Shown here: positions 23,390 to 37,579 of the stretch, piece by piece
Numbering within the stretch: the first letter of the stretch is position 1
Layout of the letters: every line of letters begins with the position of its first letter
Assembly: GCF_947623445.1 (NCBI RefSeq)
Contig: NC_135241.1
Location: 8,992,501 to 9,056,500, forward strand
Direction of reading: 5' to 3'
Length of the DNA: 64,000 nucleotides
Source: Clavelina lepadiformis
Taxonomy: Eukaryota > Chordata > Ascidiacea > Aplousobranchia > Clavelinidae
Position numbers and translations under genes: made by a program
The notes under the pieces: model-generated
What the model was told of the DNA's origin: nothing
The model's database searches: none
Seen by the model: only the letters and a program-made list of their open reading frames with translations

Positions 23390-24709
23390 GTTAATAGCTA
23401 ATCAAAACCTGTTAGACACAGTATACCTATAAAGTGTATAAAGTACACCTATAAAGTCAGTCTATAACCATTCTTCAAACAGTTTGGAAAAAGGTCGGTG
23501 GGGTTTGCTTTCAGTTTATGCTTAAGACACTTTAAATTTCTTAATTACCGCCGTCTTTCAGTCATTAAAAGTATTAAATAACCTATGTTTTATTGAAGAT
23601 TCGTATATAGTTATCTGTTATCTTAAGTGTCGTTAGCAGAAGAAAGGATAGACTACAAACCAATAAACAAACTTAAGAAAAATTTAATGCCGGAATAAGG
23701 TGATTGGCTGGTATATCACACTTCTGTCTGCATTACCTGCTTAATCTCCTTGTTCGTACTTCTTGTGTATATTTAAATAGCTTTAACGATATTTTGACGA
23801 ACTTTAATAAGAATGTTAACTTTGCGGGTAATAATTTTTGTAAAACAGACCGCCGAGTTTTAACGTTAAAGGATTGACTGTTTGTTTTTAAAAATGATTT
23901 GTAACTCATTCAACCCTACAGCGGTTTTACTCAATGAGGGATCATATTTTTTACGGTTTTTACGTCACGCATGTTTCGAGCCTCTTCAACCAGCTTGAAA
24001 AACATGTATTTCACGCTTGTTCTGCCAACTAGCGATTTAATTGTTTCAAAGTCAACCAGCTGAAACGAAACTGCAGTGCTTGAGTTTCTCAGTTCTCTCC
24101 AAAAGTTTTATTTATCAAACCCTACATTCTGAAAAAGTTATCAAGTTACTATATAGGCATTTAAAATAGCAACTTGAATACTTTTTAAGTTTCGAAACCT
24201 AACGTGCTTTGGTGGCTAGTTTGAAGTTTGACAAGAGCATAACTTTTGCAGAAAAAGCATTTTTCTTTCATTTCAACAACCTGAACTTAACGTTTGTGGT
24301 ATTAATTTGTAATGTAACGAAAAAAGCTACACCAGCGTTATATAAGCCAGACTGGACTAAATGCTTACCAAAACCACTAAACCAAGACAGAATATGTGCT
24401 TTTACACATTGCGAGATCAGTATTTAGAAAATTGCCTATTAAAGAGGGTTGAGTCAATACAAAGCGTATATTCAATAAGTTACTGGTTGGAATTGTAACG
24501 GAATTTTGTCGCTCCGTTCTGCCAGGCTCTTGCTGTATTACGGCTAGTCGCTACAGTCAGATAAAACACTCTAAAGGTTGCTATCAACGACTTTATTTTA
24601 AGATGGTACTCGTCTAATAGAAAGTTTAAATCTCTTTTGGCACGCCGCAGAATTTGTGCTTGCAACTCGGTTGGGGAAGACTTGCTTTATTTTCAAGTAT
24701 TTCATGTCT

Positions 24710-24711
<2 letters not shown>

Positions 24712-24744
<33 letters not shown>
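24712..24744. repeat. (TA)n microsatellite
   Basis: A pure TA dinucleotide tract of about 33 bases in the intronic region between the NOS PDZ exons and the next NOS exon. Confidence 0.95.
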
Positions 24745-24746
<2 letters not shown>

Positions 24747-25937
24747 CAGTACGTAATTGAGCTCAGTGTAAAGTATGCCAGGAACTCCTTCCTAAACAAC
24801 TGCTTTCGGGAAAATGTTTACTTTAGTATTTCCAAGAGAAGAAGTAAGAGAAGATATTATTTTTTAATTGTTGAAACAATTGTTTAAGTAAACTTAAGTG
24901 TACAATCTACATAATTTAGAATAACGTAAACATATACGCTTAAGTGCACGTTTTGTGGCATAATAATGCTGGCTTTCTTCGTAATCTATGCATAATATAA
25001 TGCTTTGATATACGAGATCTGAACATTAATCAGTGTTATAAACACACAAACATGTTTGAAACAACCCTTCTGGCAAGACATACGGCAACTCTACAAGAGA
25101 TAACATCAAAGATTGCAGCTGGTGACAATTTTCAGTATTGGGAGTATAGAAGTTTAGCAAATATGATTGATGTGCGAAAGACGATTGATTGGCGACGCTT
25201 TACGTAACATAGATTAATGATTCACAACTAACTGGCAAACATAGCAGTTGTTGAGGTGCCAATTCCAACTAATACTCGATTGCAATCAAGACCCAGGAAT
25301 AGTTGACAAGAATTTTAGTCCCGTTGAAGAAAACGCTAAGTGGAGTTAATACAAACCATGCTGCAATTATAATGCAAACTTAGTATTTTAACAGAAAAGT
25401 TAAAATCGGATTCCGTTATTGTTGAGGTTTGTGTTATAGTTAAGGGTGCAATAACAGAGAAACGCTTTTTCACCCATACGCCATGCTCTGCGAGAAGTAG
25501 ACCAACGGAAGTAAATTGTTTTACGCAGCTGCGATCAATGAGCTTTAAAAAAACTTTTTTCAAGCATACCTTTTCATAAGACATATTTTACCATATCATA
25601 GCAGTTGCAGAATAAGTATATTTCAAAATAAACCAGTTACTTAGATCGTTTCCTACGTATATGCTATATGGTTTCGCCTGTAAGTGATGCGTTGTAACCA
25701 GATGTATATATAATCTTTGTTGTTATTTACAGCGTATACTGTACTTGTTTCCGTAACAGAAAACGGGAAACTTAACGCACGTTTTCTTTTGTTATAATCT
25801 CGAGAACGTTTTACAAACAACATTTTTTTAAATACAAAGAAAAAAATCTTTGAAAAAATTTTGTCTGTATAGATAAATTTGTTCATTTGCTACAAGCGAG
25901 CAATTTTCTAGCAAGATCGCTCATTAAAGTTGATATC

Positions 25938-28900
25938 ATGGATGGGAGCCAAAAACCACGAAATAATGAAATTTTGCCTGGTGAAAGAGCGGAACTTCGG
26001 TAAGCGGATTTTATTGCGATATTTCTTGTATGTTTAGTACATATAGTGTACAGGTAACATATTGTAAGCTGAGATGCTTACATTTAAAAGGATTCCTATA
26101 ATCTTTTTAAGCAAACAATAGTGACACATGATAAGATGTAACAGTATTAAAAGTAGCAAAATCAATAGCAAACTCGCTTTTAACATGAAAGCAAATCTCA
26201 AAGGTTCTGTAAAGTACAAACGACTGTAAACAGATTACGCTATAGCATGATTTACTATAAGCTGCGTTGGATAGCTGTGTAATAAGTTAAGTCGCATTGT
26301 TGTTTGTACTATAGTACAACTGCGTAAAATAATATATAGTAACATAGCGAGAATATTGGAACGTGGTGAAGCAAACTTTTCGTTTCTTTCTCGAAACATT
26401 TTATTATTTACGTAAGTATATTGACATCTTTTTAACTGCACGTTGTTTCAATTATTGTTATTTGCTTTATATGATGAAAAAGTTTCATTTAAAGTTGTAC
26501 GCAATGTTTCAAATACGAGTAATAGTAATTTTCGTTGAATGTTTTGCTTGGATCAGTGGGGTGTGTTACAAAGTACAGCATTTTTGAGCATTCAAAAAAG
26601 AAATGGTTTTATTTTCACAGAAATCCCTCATCAAGCAAACAACGTTTTGAAACGTTGAAAAACTGGGAAACCGACAAGGTTCAACGAGACACCCTTCACC
26701 TCAAAGCATGCCCGGTATGCAGCCAATTTAGTTCATATTTTATTACAATTACCAACTTGTCAGAACAGAATCGCTTAAATTCACAACTATTTTAATACAT
26801 TAACTCGTTTGAATGTAGCGTTTGAAATGTTTTCGTTTCAGTACCTTGCAATATATTGTGTAGTTAAAATACTGACTTTGTTGAGCTCTATTTGTCGTCC
26901 TATTTTTTCGTATACACCGGCGTGAAGCTAATTCCCGATTCCTTGGTTACTTATTCAGTTACTTATTCACAGTTCAAAGGGGTCATCCGTGAAATCACAT
27001 GCTGCCTGTTGTAAAATTCATGATTTAAAATAAATTCATAAAAAATCAAGTAAATTGATACAAATTTATATCGCCTTCTTTAAATTAATGTCAATTGGAA
27101 AAAAACGTCGTCAACTAATTTGACGGCATGCTGTACAAAATACATAAAAACAGAGGTTTATGTTTTTGGTTCCACATTGTAAAACTGTGGAGCTTTAATG
27201 AGCAGGTATATAGTCTTCAAATAAAAGGTTTTGAATCCTTGCCACTCATAACCTCTGAGGTAGTTTAGTCAACCGATTGTCTTTTTCCAAATACAAATTT
27301 GCAAAATGATTCTTTCAATGTTGTTTGGAGGTCGGCCAGGTTGGCGTTTGATATATTTGATGGGATCCAGTTTGTGATAACTTTTTATACATCAGGTTAA
27401 TGTTTGTGATCGGGCAAAATGCAATGGAAGCGTCATGAACCCAAGTCAGATGATTAGTGATCCACGAAACGAAAGTCGTTCCCCTGAAGATATTGTACAA
27501 CTTGCAACCGACTTTATTGATCAATATTATGAATCTGCCAAAAGGTTTGTAACTTGTTTTTTTTCGATATTTAACTAACTTTTTTAACAAAATTATGCAA
27601 AGCTTTGATGACGTTTGAAATTCTTCAAAACTAACTGTTTCAGATTTAAGTCTGAAGCTCATCTCAATCGTTTACATGAGGTCAAGCAATCAATAAAAGG
27701 TCAAGGAACTTTCACCTTGACTGAGCATGAACTTATTTTTGGGGCTAAAACTGCATGGCGCAATGCACCGCGCTGTATCGGTCGCATCCAGTGGAATAAA
27801 CTACAGGTCAAAAGAATTCAGAATATTACAGTCATTCTTGTTAGTCGCTGCAAGTTATTATATATCTTGTAACTTTCCAAATGTTTTATCCATTGTGCTT
27901 CATTTTTTCAGTTTTATTGCAAACTGTTTTCTTAGGTTTTCGACTGCCGTCATATAACTTCTACGGCAGAAATGTTTGAAGCAATTTGCACCCATTTGAA
28001 ATATGCTACAAACAAAGGAAATATAAGGTGCTTTAAACCGAAATGATCTATGATCTTTCGCTCTTTAACATATCAATATACTGCAAATATTACATGATAT
28101 ATATAATTACACATGGTTAGCAACATGATTTATCAACGTAGGTCCTGTATAACATTTTTTCCACCCCGCAATGAAGCAAACGGCGAATTTCGTGTATGGA
28201 ATCCACAACTAATTCGTTATGCCGGCTATCGACAACTCGACGGTAGCGTGATTGGGGATCCGGTCAATGTAGAATTCACTCAGGTTTCTATATGGCTCGT
28301 AGATAACTTATTTCAGCAAGAGTTTGTATTTGTAATGGAAACGTTTGAAGTCGGTCCCTTTAGAATGCTTAACCTGTTATAGTTTGAATGCTTTTGCAAC
28401 AAAGGTATGTGTTTTGTGTTTATAACTTTTATAATCACCATTGGCATTCAAAAAGTCTATTACTATACAAAACAGTTTTTATTTAAGCTTTGAATACAAA
28501 GTGGTACTAAGTACGTTTGTACTAAACTTGTACTAAACTACTTTTAAGTTTGTACTAAACACAAAATATCTTTGAATTTAGTCTAAGCTTATAAGTTTTA
28601 AGCAAATTGATCAGCACTCTACATGCATATGTTTATGCCGCAACAGTTATAAAATTTGCCAAGCACATGCTCATATTTAGATCTGTGAACGTTTGGGATG
28701 GGTTGGCAAAGGAGGAAGATTTGATGTTCTTCCTCTGTTACTACAAGCAAACAGCAAAGATCCCGATATGTATGAAGTCCCCACTAACCTTGTCCTGGAA
28801 GTTGATATCAAACATCCCAAGTGAGTTGAATAAAATGAATTATTTTATATCGCGTTTGATTGCCGACGATGTAAAAACATAATGAACTTCAGCAAATGAC

Positions 28901-31900
28901 ATTGTCTTTCCACATATTATAGATTTGATTGGCTCGAAAAAATGGGTCTAAAGTGGTATGCTGTTCCAGCTGTCAGCAACATGCTTATTGACATCGGTGG
29001 AATCCAGTTTCCAGCTTGTCCTTTCAACGGGTGGTTTATGGGAACAGAAATCGGTCGGGATTTATGCGATACCACAAGATACAACATTCTTGAGGTATAC
29101 TCGCAAATAAACTGTAAGCTTGTGGCTATCTAGTGAATTTATAAGAATAATAAAATGAAAGCTTGTTTTTATTGATACTTAAAGCCATTGGCAAAGCAAA
29201 TGGGACTACACACCAAGAATAACTCTTCGCTTTGGAAAGATAAAGCAGTGTTGGAACTGAATATTTCTATCTTACACAGCTTTCAGGTGAGGCAATAAGA
29301 TTTTAATAAAAGGCAATGAAATTTTTGTGTTACTGCTATCGTCATTTCCGGACACTCAGGCCAGGAATAATTCAACAGTGAAATGCTTAGACAAACTTCA
29401 CAAACTTAGTTATCAAATATCAACTGCTCTTGAAATATTTAATTGGCTCGTAACCTAAATATTGACGAAGTAGAAGATGTCATATTGTTACTAATAAAGT
29501 CTTAAAATCACCAATGTTTACCTTACAAATATTACAGTCAAACAACGTGACTATCATGGACCATCACGCCGCTACGGAGTCTTTTATGAAACATTTCTCA
29601 AACGAGCTCCGGCTTCGAGGAGGTTGCCCTGGGGATTGGGTCTGGCTGGTTCCGCCAGTATCAGGCAGCACTACACCAATATTTCATCAAGAAATATTCA
29701 ATTACATATTGAATCCCACCTGCTACTATCAGGTTAGCAACCACGTTCGACAAGAAATTTATAACTGCGGATTCAAACACTCGTATTAACCTTTAACCAA
29801 AACGTTGGTCATTGTCATGTTCAGTGAAGGTGGCTGCACATTAGATGTGATTGTGTTGTCGCACACCCATGTCGCATCCGCAGTGTATGGGGACGTTAAC
29901 TTTTTGTGTCGTCTTATTTGGCAAATTGCTGAAACTTAACAACTAAATTTATAAATGACGTGTCAATAACAATAATTAATGTAAATCCTGTTTTCTGTAA
30001 TAGCCCGATGCCTGGAAACTTCACACCTTGAAGAATCGCGACCAGAAAGTTGGGAAAACAAAGAAAATCCACTTCAAAGAACTGGCCAGGTAAGTATATC
30101 CATGGCGACAATTTGCTTTTAACATCTGTTTTTAATGATTAACCCGAGATGCTTGTAATGTCATGAGACTTTGATCTTGGGTTTCCAAGATTTTACTGTG
30201 AATACGCTGTAGGTTTGTTTTGCTTGCATCGACTATGATGACAAAGGCCATGGCAAAGAGGGTAAAAGCGACAATCTTTTACGCTACAGAAACTGGGAAA
30301 TCTTTGACTTACGCAAAAATCCTGCGAGAAATTTTTAATCATGCTTTTGATGCAAAGGTTTTATTTATATATTTTCAAAGTTTGTTGGAATCCTAAAACG
30401 TCTGGAAAAATATTTCTTTACTCACATAATTTGAAACTAGAAACGTTTATTATTTTGTGTGACTAATTACTTCAATCCTCTTTTCAGATTGTTGCAATGG
30501 ATGAATATGATATCTGGTTATTGGAGTACGAATCTCTTGTCTTGGTTGTCACTAGCACTTTTGGAAATGGTGATCCTCCTGAAAACGGAGAGGTATACGA
30601 TTTCAAGTATCTCTTTGGATACGTTTGTTTTCCATCTGGTTAAATAAGTCACGCTTTCTATAGCATAACAGTTGCTACATAACTTTAGCACATTGTCACT
30701 GTGAAAACTCTGCTGACATTTATTACCAATAAAACTTTTTATGGTTTAGACATTCGCTCAGGCCCTTCAGGACATGGGAAATGGGGACAAGTAAGTGTTA
30801 TTGCCTGTCCTATATTAGACGTGTGTCAAACTTTGTTTAACTTTAGAGTAATAAAATACAGGTATGAGCTCGTATTCCGCACCTATATATAAGAGTTATT
30901 TTAATATTTCAACGATTTTATATCCAGACAAATACATAAAAACGCCTTTCTTTTCATCAACGTTTCTTGTAGACATATTCCCTGTGACGTTTATATTTAC
31001 ACTTCTTATTTTTAACCGTAGTGAAAGCAGTAGTAAAAAATTTGATTCCGTCAACACCGTTGCCCCGCTGCAGAAAAGAGTTTCCTTTCATGCCAAGAAT
31101 ACTACTGCCAATCAAGACAACACTTCTGAGGAGCAAGGCATTTTGGCAAACGTAAAGTAAGCATTTTTTATACTGTGTATTCCCTGGTAGTTACAAGCAA
31201 CAAATTCACACAATGCATTGGTCTATAATAAGCACACAATATGTTTCGTCTGTAGGTTTTCAGTATTTGGCCTGGGTTCACGAGCATACCCAAATTTTTG
31301 TGCATTTGGCCATGCAATCGATACAATGCTGGGTGACATGAAGGCAGAGAGATTGCTTGAAATCGGAGAAGGGGATGAGCTCAGTGGACAAGAAGACAGC
31401 TTTAGGCATTGGGCACAGAATGTATTTTCGGTAACATTGTGCAATGTGGAAAAAGCTAGTCACAAACTATACTTGCTATGTTTTATTATTCTTGTTCAAC
31501 TGCATATAGGCTGCTTGCGACAGCTTTTGCCTCAAGGAGGATGTCAATATTGAAATAGCAAACGCTTCATTGTCGAATACTACGTACCATCCGTCCAACT
31601 ACCGATTCAAATCTGTCGACATCGCAGCAGAAGAAAACATTACGGGAGGTGAAATCTAATTCAGAAAAAAAATTTTACATTTACACGGCAGATAAATAAA
31701 CACTTTACCAATTTCGTGTTTGACTTTTAGTAACATTCTAATCTTATGAAACATTTTCAGATCTTGGAAAGATGCATAAAAAACATCTGTCATCATGCAG
31801 ACTTATCGAAAGGATAAATCTGCAGTCGGCGGAATCAAAGTAGGCTCATGTTCTGCAGTCATAATGCTTTCGATTTAATTTGTCAATCTTTAGCTTTAAA

Positions 31901-34847
31901 AATACTCCCTTGTACTGTATTAATGTAATTAATTAAATAATTAACATTAATTTAATACGATATTAATTGGCGTTGTAAATGGATAGAAGTTAATCTTGTC
32001 AAAATACAAAGTTACCACTCAGCAGCAATATAATTATTATTTTATAATTTATCAATTTCACTTGGAATTAAAAGATTATTATATTTTCCATTTAAACATC
32101 AGACGTTCTACAATATTGGTGAAACTTGACACAAACGATTCTCCTCTGCTGGATTTTGAACCAGGAGATCATCTCGGAATTTATCCGTGCAATCAACCAG
32201 AACTAGTCGATGGTAGGTCTAAATTGTAAAAGTAACTTTAGGCAGTATTTTTTAACTTATTTGTTATATAAAATAAGCAAAATAGCTTAGACGCATAGAG
32301 TTTTGAATGGAGACGAAGGTTTTCTTGATATCATTTATTCAAAATTAGGCTATAAATATGCATAAATATTTTTTAAAAGTGCTCCGATCATCATTCGTTC
32401 GATCATTCCAAATTGTTCAGAAATAAATATTATATGTAACAACTATATATGTAATGTTATTGTAGGATTAATTTCGAAACTTGAAGACGCTCCTGCCAAA
32501 GACGACGTCATTCAAATGGAGACCCTCAAACGGAAAAACACTCACTTGGGTTTGTAGACTTAAGAATTCATGATTGTATCTACATATACATTCATGATAC
32601 CTTCATGATACATAATGTTCACTTCCCACACAAAGAGTTGAAGTAGTTTTCGGTGTGATATATAATGAAATGTAAGAGATTTCTGTTACATTTGTTTTGT
32701 GTTGAGATATATGTTTGAAAACTTTAAATCAGGACTGCATTTGAAACAATATTTAACTTAAATGTGCAGCTTACAATTAGAGTTCAAATTACATACAAAT
32801 ATAAAACAATTTATTAAGTAACATTCAAACGACCTATATAAATTTTAAATTTTTTTGATACTTCAAGGTATTGTTGTTGCGTATGCAGGAATAATAGAAA
32901 ACTGGGAGGCAGATGTTAGGCTTCCTCCTTGCTCATTACGAACAGCTTTGACAAGATTCTTGGATATTACAACTCCTCCAACTCCGCAGATTTTAAGTCT
33001 ACTTGCTGAATGTGCCCAAGATGAAAATGAAAAAACAAAGCTAAAGGTTCTTAGTGAGGTATGTCGGCTTTGTTTAATTTTATCTCAAGCGTCTGTTTTG
33101 TTTAAATAAAGAACATTTTGTTATGTTGTGAAAAATAACTCAAAGCTGGGTTTATTTTTTAATTTACGAATTGGTAATACTATAAGTAAGATTTTTGATT
33201 CTGTTTTTGTCTCAGGGCTCGTTTGCTTATGAGGACTGGAAGTTTCAGAGTTTTCCCAATTTCTTGGAAATTTTAGAAGAATTTCCTTCCATTAAACTCT
33301 CATCATCATTACTTCTGAGTCAGTTACCTTTTCTTCAATGTCGTTACTATTCAATTAGTAGTTCACCTAATTACCATCCCGGTCAGATCCATTGTACTGT
33401 CAGTGTTGTTAGCTACACAACAAAGGGTAGGATTGTCTTTGTATATTAGCCTACTTGTTTTTCAGTTTTAAAGTACTGTATTAGTAAATAAATACCTCTG
33501 ATACCTTAATACCATATTTCCATTGTTTTAAAGAATGTATATACTTCCGATTTTTTGTTTTTATCCCTTGCTTCTTTCACAAATATTTTTCGGGGAAACA
33601 AATGACTTCAGGTGGCAGTGGACCAGTGCATCATGGTGTATGCTCTTCCTATCTCAATCGAATTCCTGCCGGCGAAAAAATTTCATGCTTTATCCGACAG
33701 TAAGCTTCTTTTCAGAATGTATAACTAAAACGGACATAGAAAAGTCATATTTCATCTTTTCCTCTTTTAGCGCTAGCGGTTTCCGACTTCCGAAAGACCC
33801 TTCTACGCCTTGCTTGTTAATTGGACCCGGAACTGGCATTGCACCATTCAGAAGCTTCTGGCAACAGAGAATATATGAAACGTCTTCAGAAGGTAACGTG
33901 TAACTTTATACTTTATTTTATTAAAAATAATCTAAATCAATTTCTGATATTCAAATACGAAGCTCATTTATTTGTTGCGCTCAGAGTTAACTCTACTTCA
34001 CGTTTTTGGAAAGATTTTTCTGTGTGTAAATTGTCCAGCCTATGTCGCCTAGCGCTCACCAGAAACATGTTGTTCTGATAATCTTAATAAAAATCGATCG
34101 CATAATGTATGCAGCAAAAGTCAATGGCACTATGGCTTTATTATTTGGTTGCCGACATCCTCTTCATGACCATTTATATAAGAAAGAGGTAGAAGAAGCA
34201 AAGAAGCTTGGAGTAATTTCTCATTCATACACAGCCTTTTCCAGATCACCTCATACTCCCAAGGTAAGACAAAATTTTATATAGCATTTACAGCAACGTC
34301 ATACATAACTTATTTAAAAAAAAAAGTTTTTTCTTGTCAATTGAAATTCTATATTGCAGACATACGTGCAACACATTCTTGAAAACGAAATCTCTGACTT
34401 TGTTTTTGATTCTATTCACAATCGAAACGGGCACTTTTATGTATGTGGTGACGTCACCATGGCTGCTGACGTGAACAGAGCATTTAAATCAGTTTTAGTT
34501 AAGAATGGAATGATGAAGGAGGACAGCGACAACTACATAAGAAAAATGAAGGTATACCGTTGATGGTAAAAACGTTTACTCTTAAGATGTGTTTATTTGA
34601 TTTTTGCATCTGCTCAAATAATAATGATGCAGAGTACGAATATTTTCACAAGAATTTCAAACCCGTTTGAGTAAAAAAACGTTACACGTAAAGAATCAAT
34701 TTATGACGAGTATTGTTATGTATTTATGGCTTTCTTTAGAGCGACAATCGGTATCATGAAGACATTTTCGGTGTAACCTTGAGGACTTCGGAAGTAACAG
34801 ACAGTGTTCGGAAACATGTGAGAAAGAATTCCATCAAGCCACTCTAG
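25938..34847 (+). CDS. NOS: Nitric oxide synthase, oxygenase plus reductase, 1156 residues from an internal ATG
   Basis: Makes NO and citrulline from arginine. Twenty-seven exons, all GT-AG and phase-compatible, total 3471 nt: 25938-25999, 26621-26714, 27396-27544, 27644-27806, 27936-28027, 28142-28283, 28681-28820, 28923-29094, 29185-29286, 29538-29732, 30004-30089, 30213-30357, 30488-30592, 30750-30790, 31022-31156, 31256-31430, 31510-31648, 31761-31839, 32103-32212, 32466-32549, 32868-33058, 33216-33426, 33612-33699, 33771-33892, 34115-34263, 34360-34551, 34740-34847. Features: zinc-site CxxxxC (Cys56, Cys61); heme ligand Cys146 in [10 protein letters not shown]; substrate Glu323 in GTEIG; calmodulin segment about 458-485; FMN site ATETGKS (490-496); a 45-residue insert at about 563-607 where nNOS/eNOS carry the autoinhibitory loop; RYYSISSSP for [19 protein letters not shown] and [12 protein letters not shown] for NADPH. 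One residue after GTEIG is deleted relative to vertebrate NOS. The ATG may start a PDZ-less isoform; with the upstream exons the gene is nNOS-like. Confidence 0.96.
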
Positions 34848-37560
34848 TTGTTCTGCACTTTTTCACGTTAGATTTTGAGTAAAATGATAATTCACTAGTG
34901 GGGAGTTACGTTGTACTTGCTTATTGTTCTTATGAAGGTGTGTGATAATTTTTTCTTAAAAAGGTGACGTTTCAAAGTTATTTGCAACCTTCTTTAACAT
35001 TTAATGTTGATAGATACTTATTGATACCTTGTTTATGTACAGGCCTATATTTTTGGGGTTATAATAGTATAGTCTTGGTTGATATTTATGCATTATGCTT
35101 GTGCACTATAGTGACGTTAGCTGCATAATATTTGCTGTGCAAATAGTATGGGTCTATTTCAGTTTAATTTCAATATTCTCAACTGGATAAAAATCTTCAT
35201 TGCCGTGTTATTGCGATTATTTTGTTTTATATGTGTGTTATTTGATTGAATCACTAAGCAAATATAGTTTGAGAACTTATAGATTAAGAATAATATTCTT
35301 AAATTATGCTGTAAAGTGGAAAGCGTTCCTTTATTGGTTGCTTGAAAGTAAAGTAGTTATAGCTTAGAGAAAATTTGAAAAATTTCATATATGTATTTCT
35401 GTAATAAGATTGAGTATAGTCATGTACACTATATCGTTGTATAACATTGTAATAACTAAAGATAATAACATTACAATAACTTGAAATTATTTTCTGGGTG
35501 AACTTAATCTTCTTTACTCCTTTGCTGTATTCGTGTGTTACTTATGTTAAGAAATTAATGCTGTAAGTAATTGTTGAGTTGATTTTTCAAATAAAACAAA
35601 ATCAAATGCAATGTAAAAGAAAACTGTTCAAATTTCTCAGCGGATTTAGAATGTTTATTTTGGACCGAGCTTTTGGGGTCGGGTTCGGTTCCAGTTTGAA
35701 CTTAATTCTCAAAAACAATCGGAAAAGATTCAGGCCCAAATTCATACTCACACTCAGTCACATACAGTATTCGGTACATTGTAATTTTACTTTCTTTACA
35801 CGAATGTGCATGCGCGCAAAGTACTAAAAACCTCTTGCAGAGGAAAAAGCGTAACTTAGAAGACGGTGATAGTCACTCCTTTTAAAGAGCCAGATCAGTG
35901 TTATGACACAAACTGCATTAAACTACTGATTGACACAAAGGTTAAGAGAAAGAGAGAGAGAGAGCTTATGGCACTTGTGTTGTTTTTTCTCACTTTCGGG
36001 CCTAATTCGGGCTTCAAATAAATCTTCAGATTCAGCCTGGGTTTCGACTTGTGTTTTCGGACTCAGGCCCTGTTTGGGTTAAAAGTAAAAGTTAAAATTG
36101 TAAGGCCCGATTACAACTCTGTAACCAAATGCCAAATGCCATTACTGACGACCAGTTCTAAAAAGCTGTGATAGTGACTTTTAAAACATTTATTTACAAA
36201 AAAAAGTTAGCATGTTATTATTACAGGTTATATTAAAATTGCATGTAAATTACTTACGGGTAATAGCCACGAAACAGATTTTGATATAACTACAAACAAT
36301 TCCACTAGAAATTAAATTATGTCAGAATATAAAACCTTGCATGTCACTTTTTGCTTCTAAATATTGAAAGAAGAAAAAACTGCGATAAAGCAAGAAAATA
36401 CTTTCTGTGTTACCATTATTGATTCCTCATCATACTCCCACTGAAATATGTATGGTGCGGTTTTGAGCTTATTGTTCCCCATGATTTTAGTTCATTGGTA
36501 GCGGATTACACCTCATTGCACCTACAGTAATTGCGCAACTGTGTGTTGACATCCAAGACATTCCACTTTTGAGATTCTGTCGGAATGAGTTTATTGTGCA
36601 AGACTCGTTTTTCATTACTGTTTTTAATAACGAACGTCTCTATGCATCTAACAGCGTTGAAAGATAAAATACGTAATTAATGAAACAATGGGCTGTCAAT
36701 GTAATACGTATAGGCTAGATCTCAAATTCCTTGTCTGTCGGTTATGTATGGAACGTAACCAAGTGTTGTTATGATACCACAGTTGGAAAGTTATACACAA
36801 ATATGAAATAATGTACAGCATATACACCGGGACGTGTATACAGTATACACAGCTATTGTGCTAGACAAATGTCATGTCTATAGCAATAACAGAAGACACT
36901 TTGGGTGTTCGATGTTCTGCGAAACGTAACACATGTGACAAGGGTCATTTGTAGAACTTTCGTACCCTCAATTCTCCTACAACGGACTTTGAACTTGACG
37001 AAGAAGCTAATGAATCACCAGTGCATTCTGAATTCAACAAAGGGCCAGGATGGAACAGAAACTATCTTACTGGGGTGAAAGTTTGCTACAGATTTATAGC
37101 GATTTTTTAAAAAAGTAAATTTTTGTATTTACTTTCATAAAACAATGAATCTCTTGTTCAAATCGCTCTTTGTTAAGACTTGTGCATTATAGGACACGTC
37201 ATATGAAACGTAAGCGGGCGATGAAAGCTATATCGTCGGCGGATAGATGGCACCATGACACACACAAAAGGATTTGTTACAATGCCCAAAACTATGAAGA
37301 AATTACTGAACTGAACTAAACTGAACTGAAATTGTCAACTGACTTTGTTCTTCATATGAGTTGTGTATAGTACAACTTTCAAATAAATGAGTTTTGCATT
37401 CCCCCCTTACTTCTATATAAATCTTGGAACATCGACCACACGATTTTAAATGTTAGGCTACCAACAGAATGGTCTTAAATAAGAATAGACATCGTATGTT
37501 TTGTTTCCATTAATCTGTGTTAAAAACCAATTCTCGCAGCAATTTTTTGATTTTTCAGGA
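34848..37560. other. 3' flank of NOS and intergenic DNA
   Basis: The NOS 3' UTR must lie here. I saw no gene. Between about 35640 and 36115 there is a richer-GC segment with recurring GGGTTCGG, TTCGGGC and GGGCC motifs that looks like a degraded repeat; its boundaries are unclear. Confidence 0.35.
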
Positions 37561-37579
37561 AGAAACCTCGTTTTTGATT

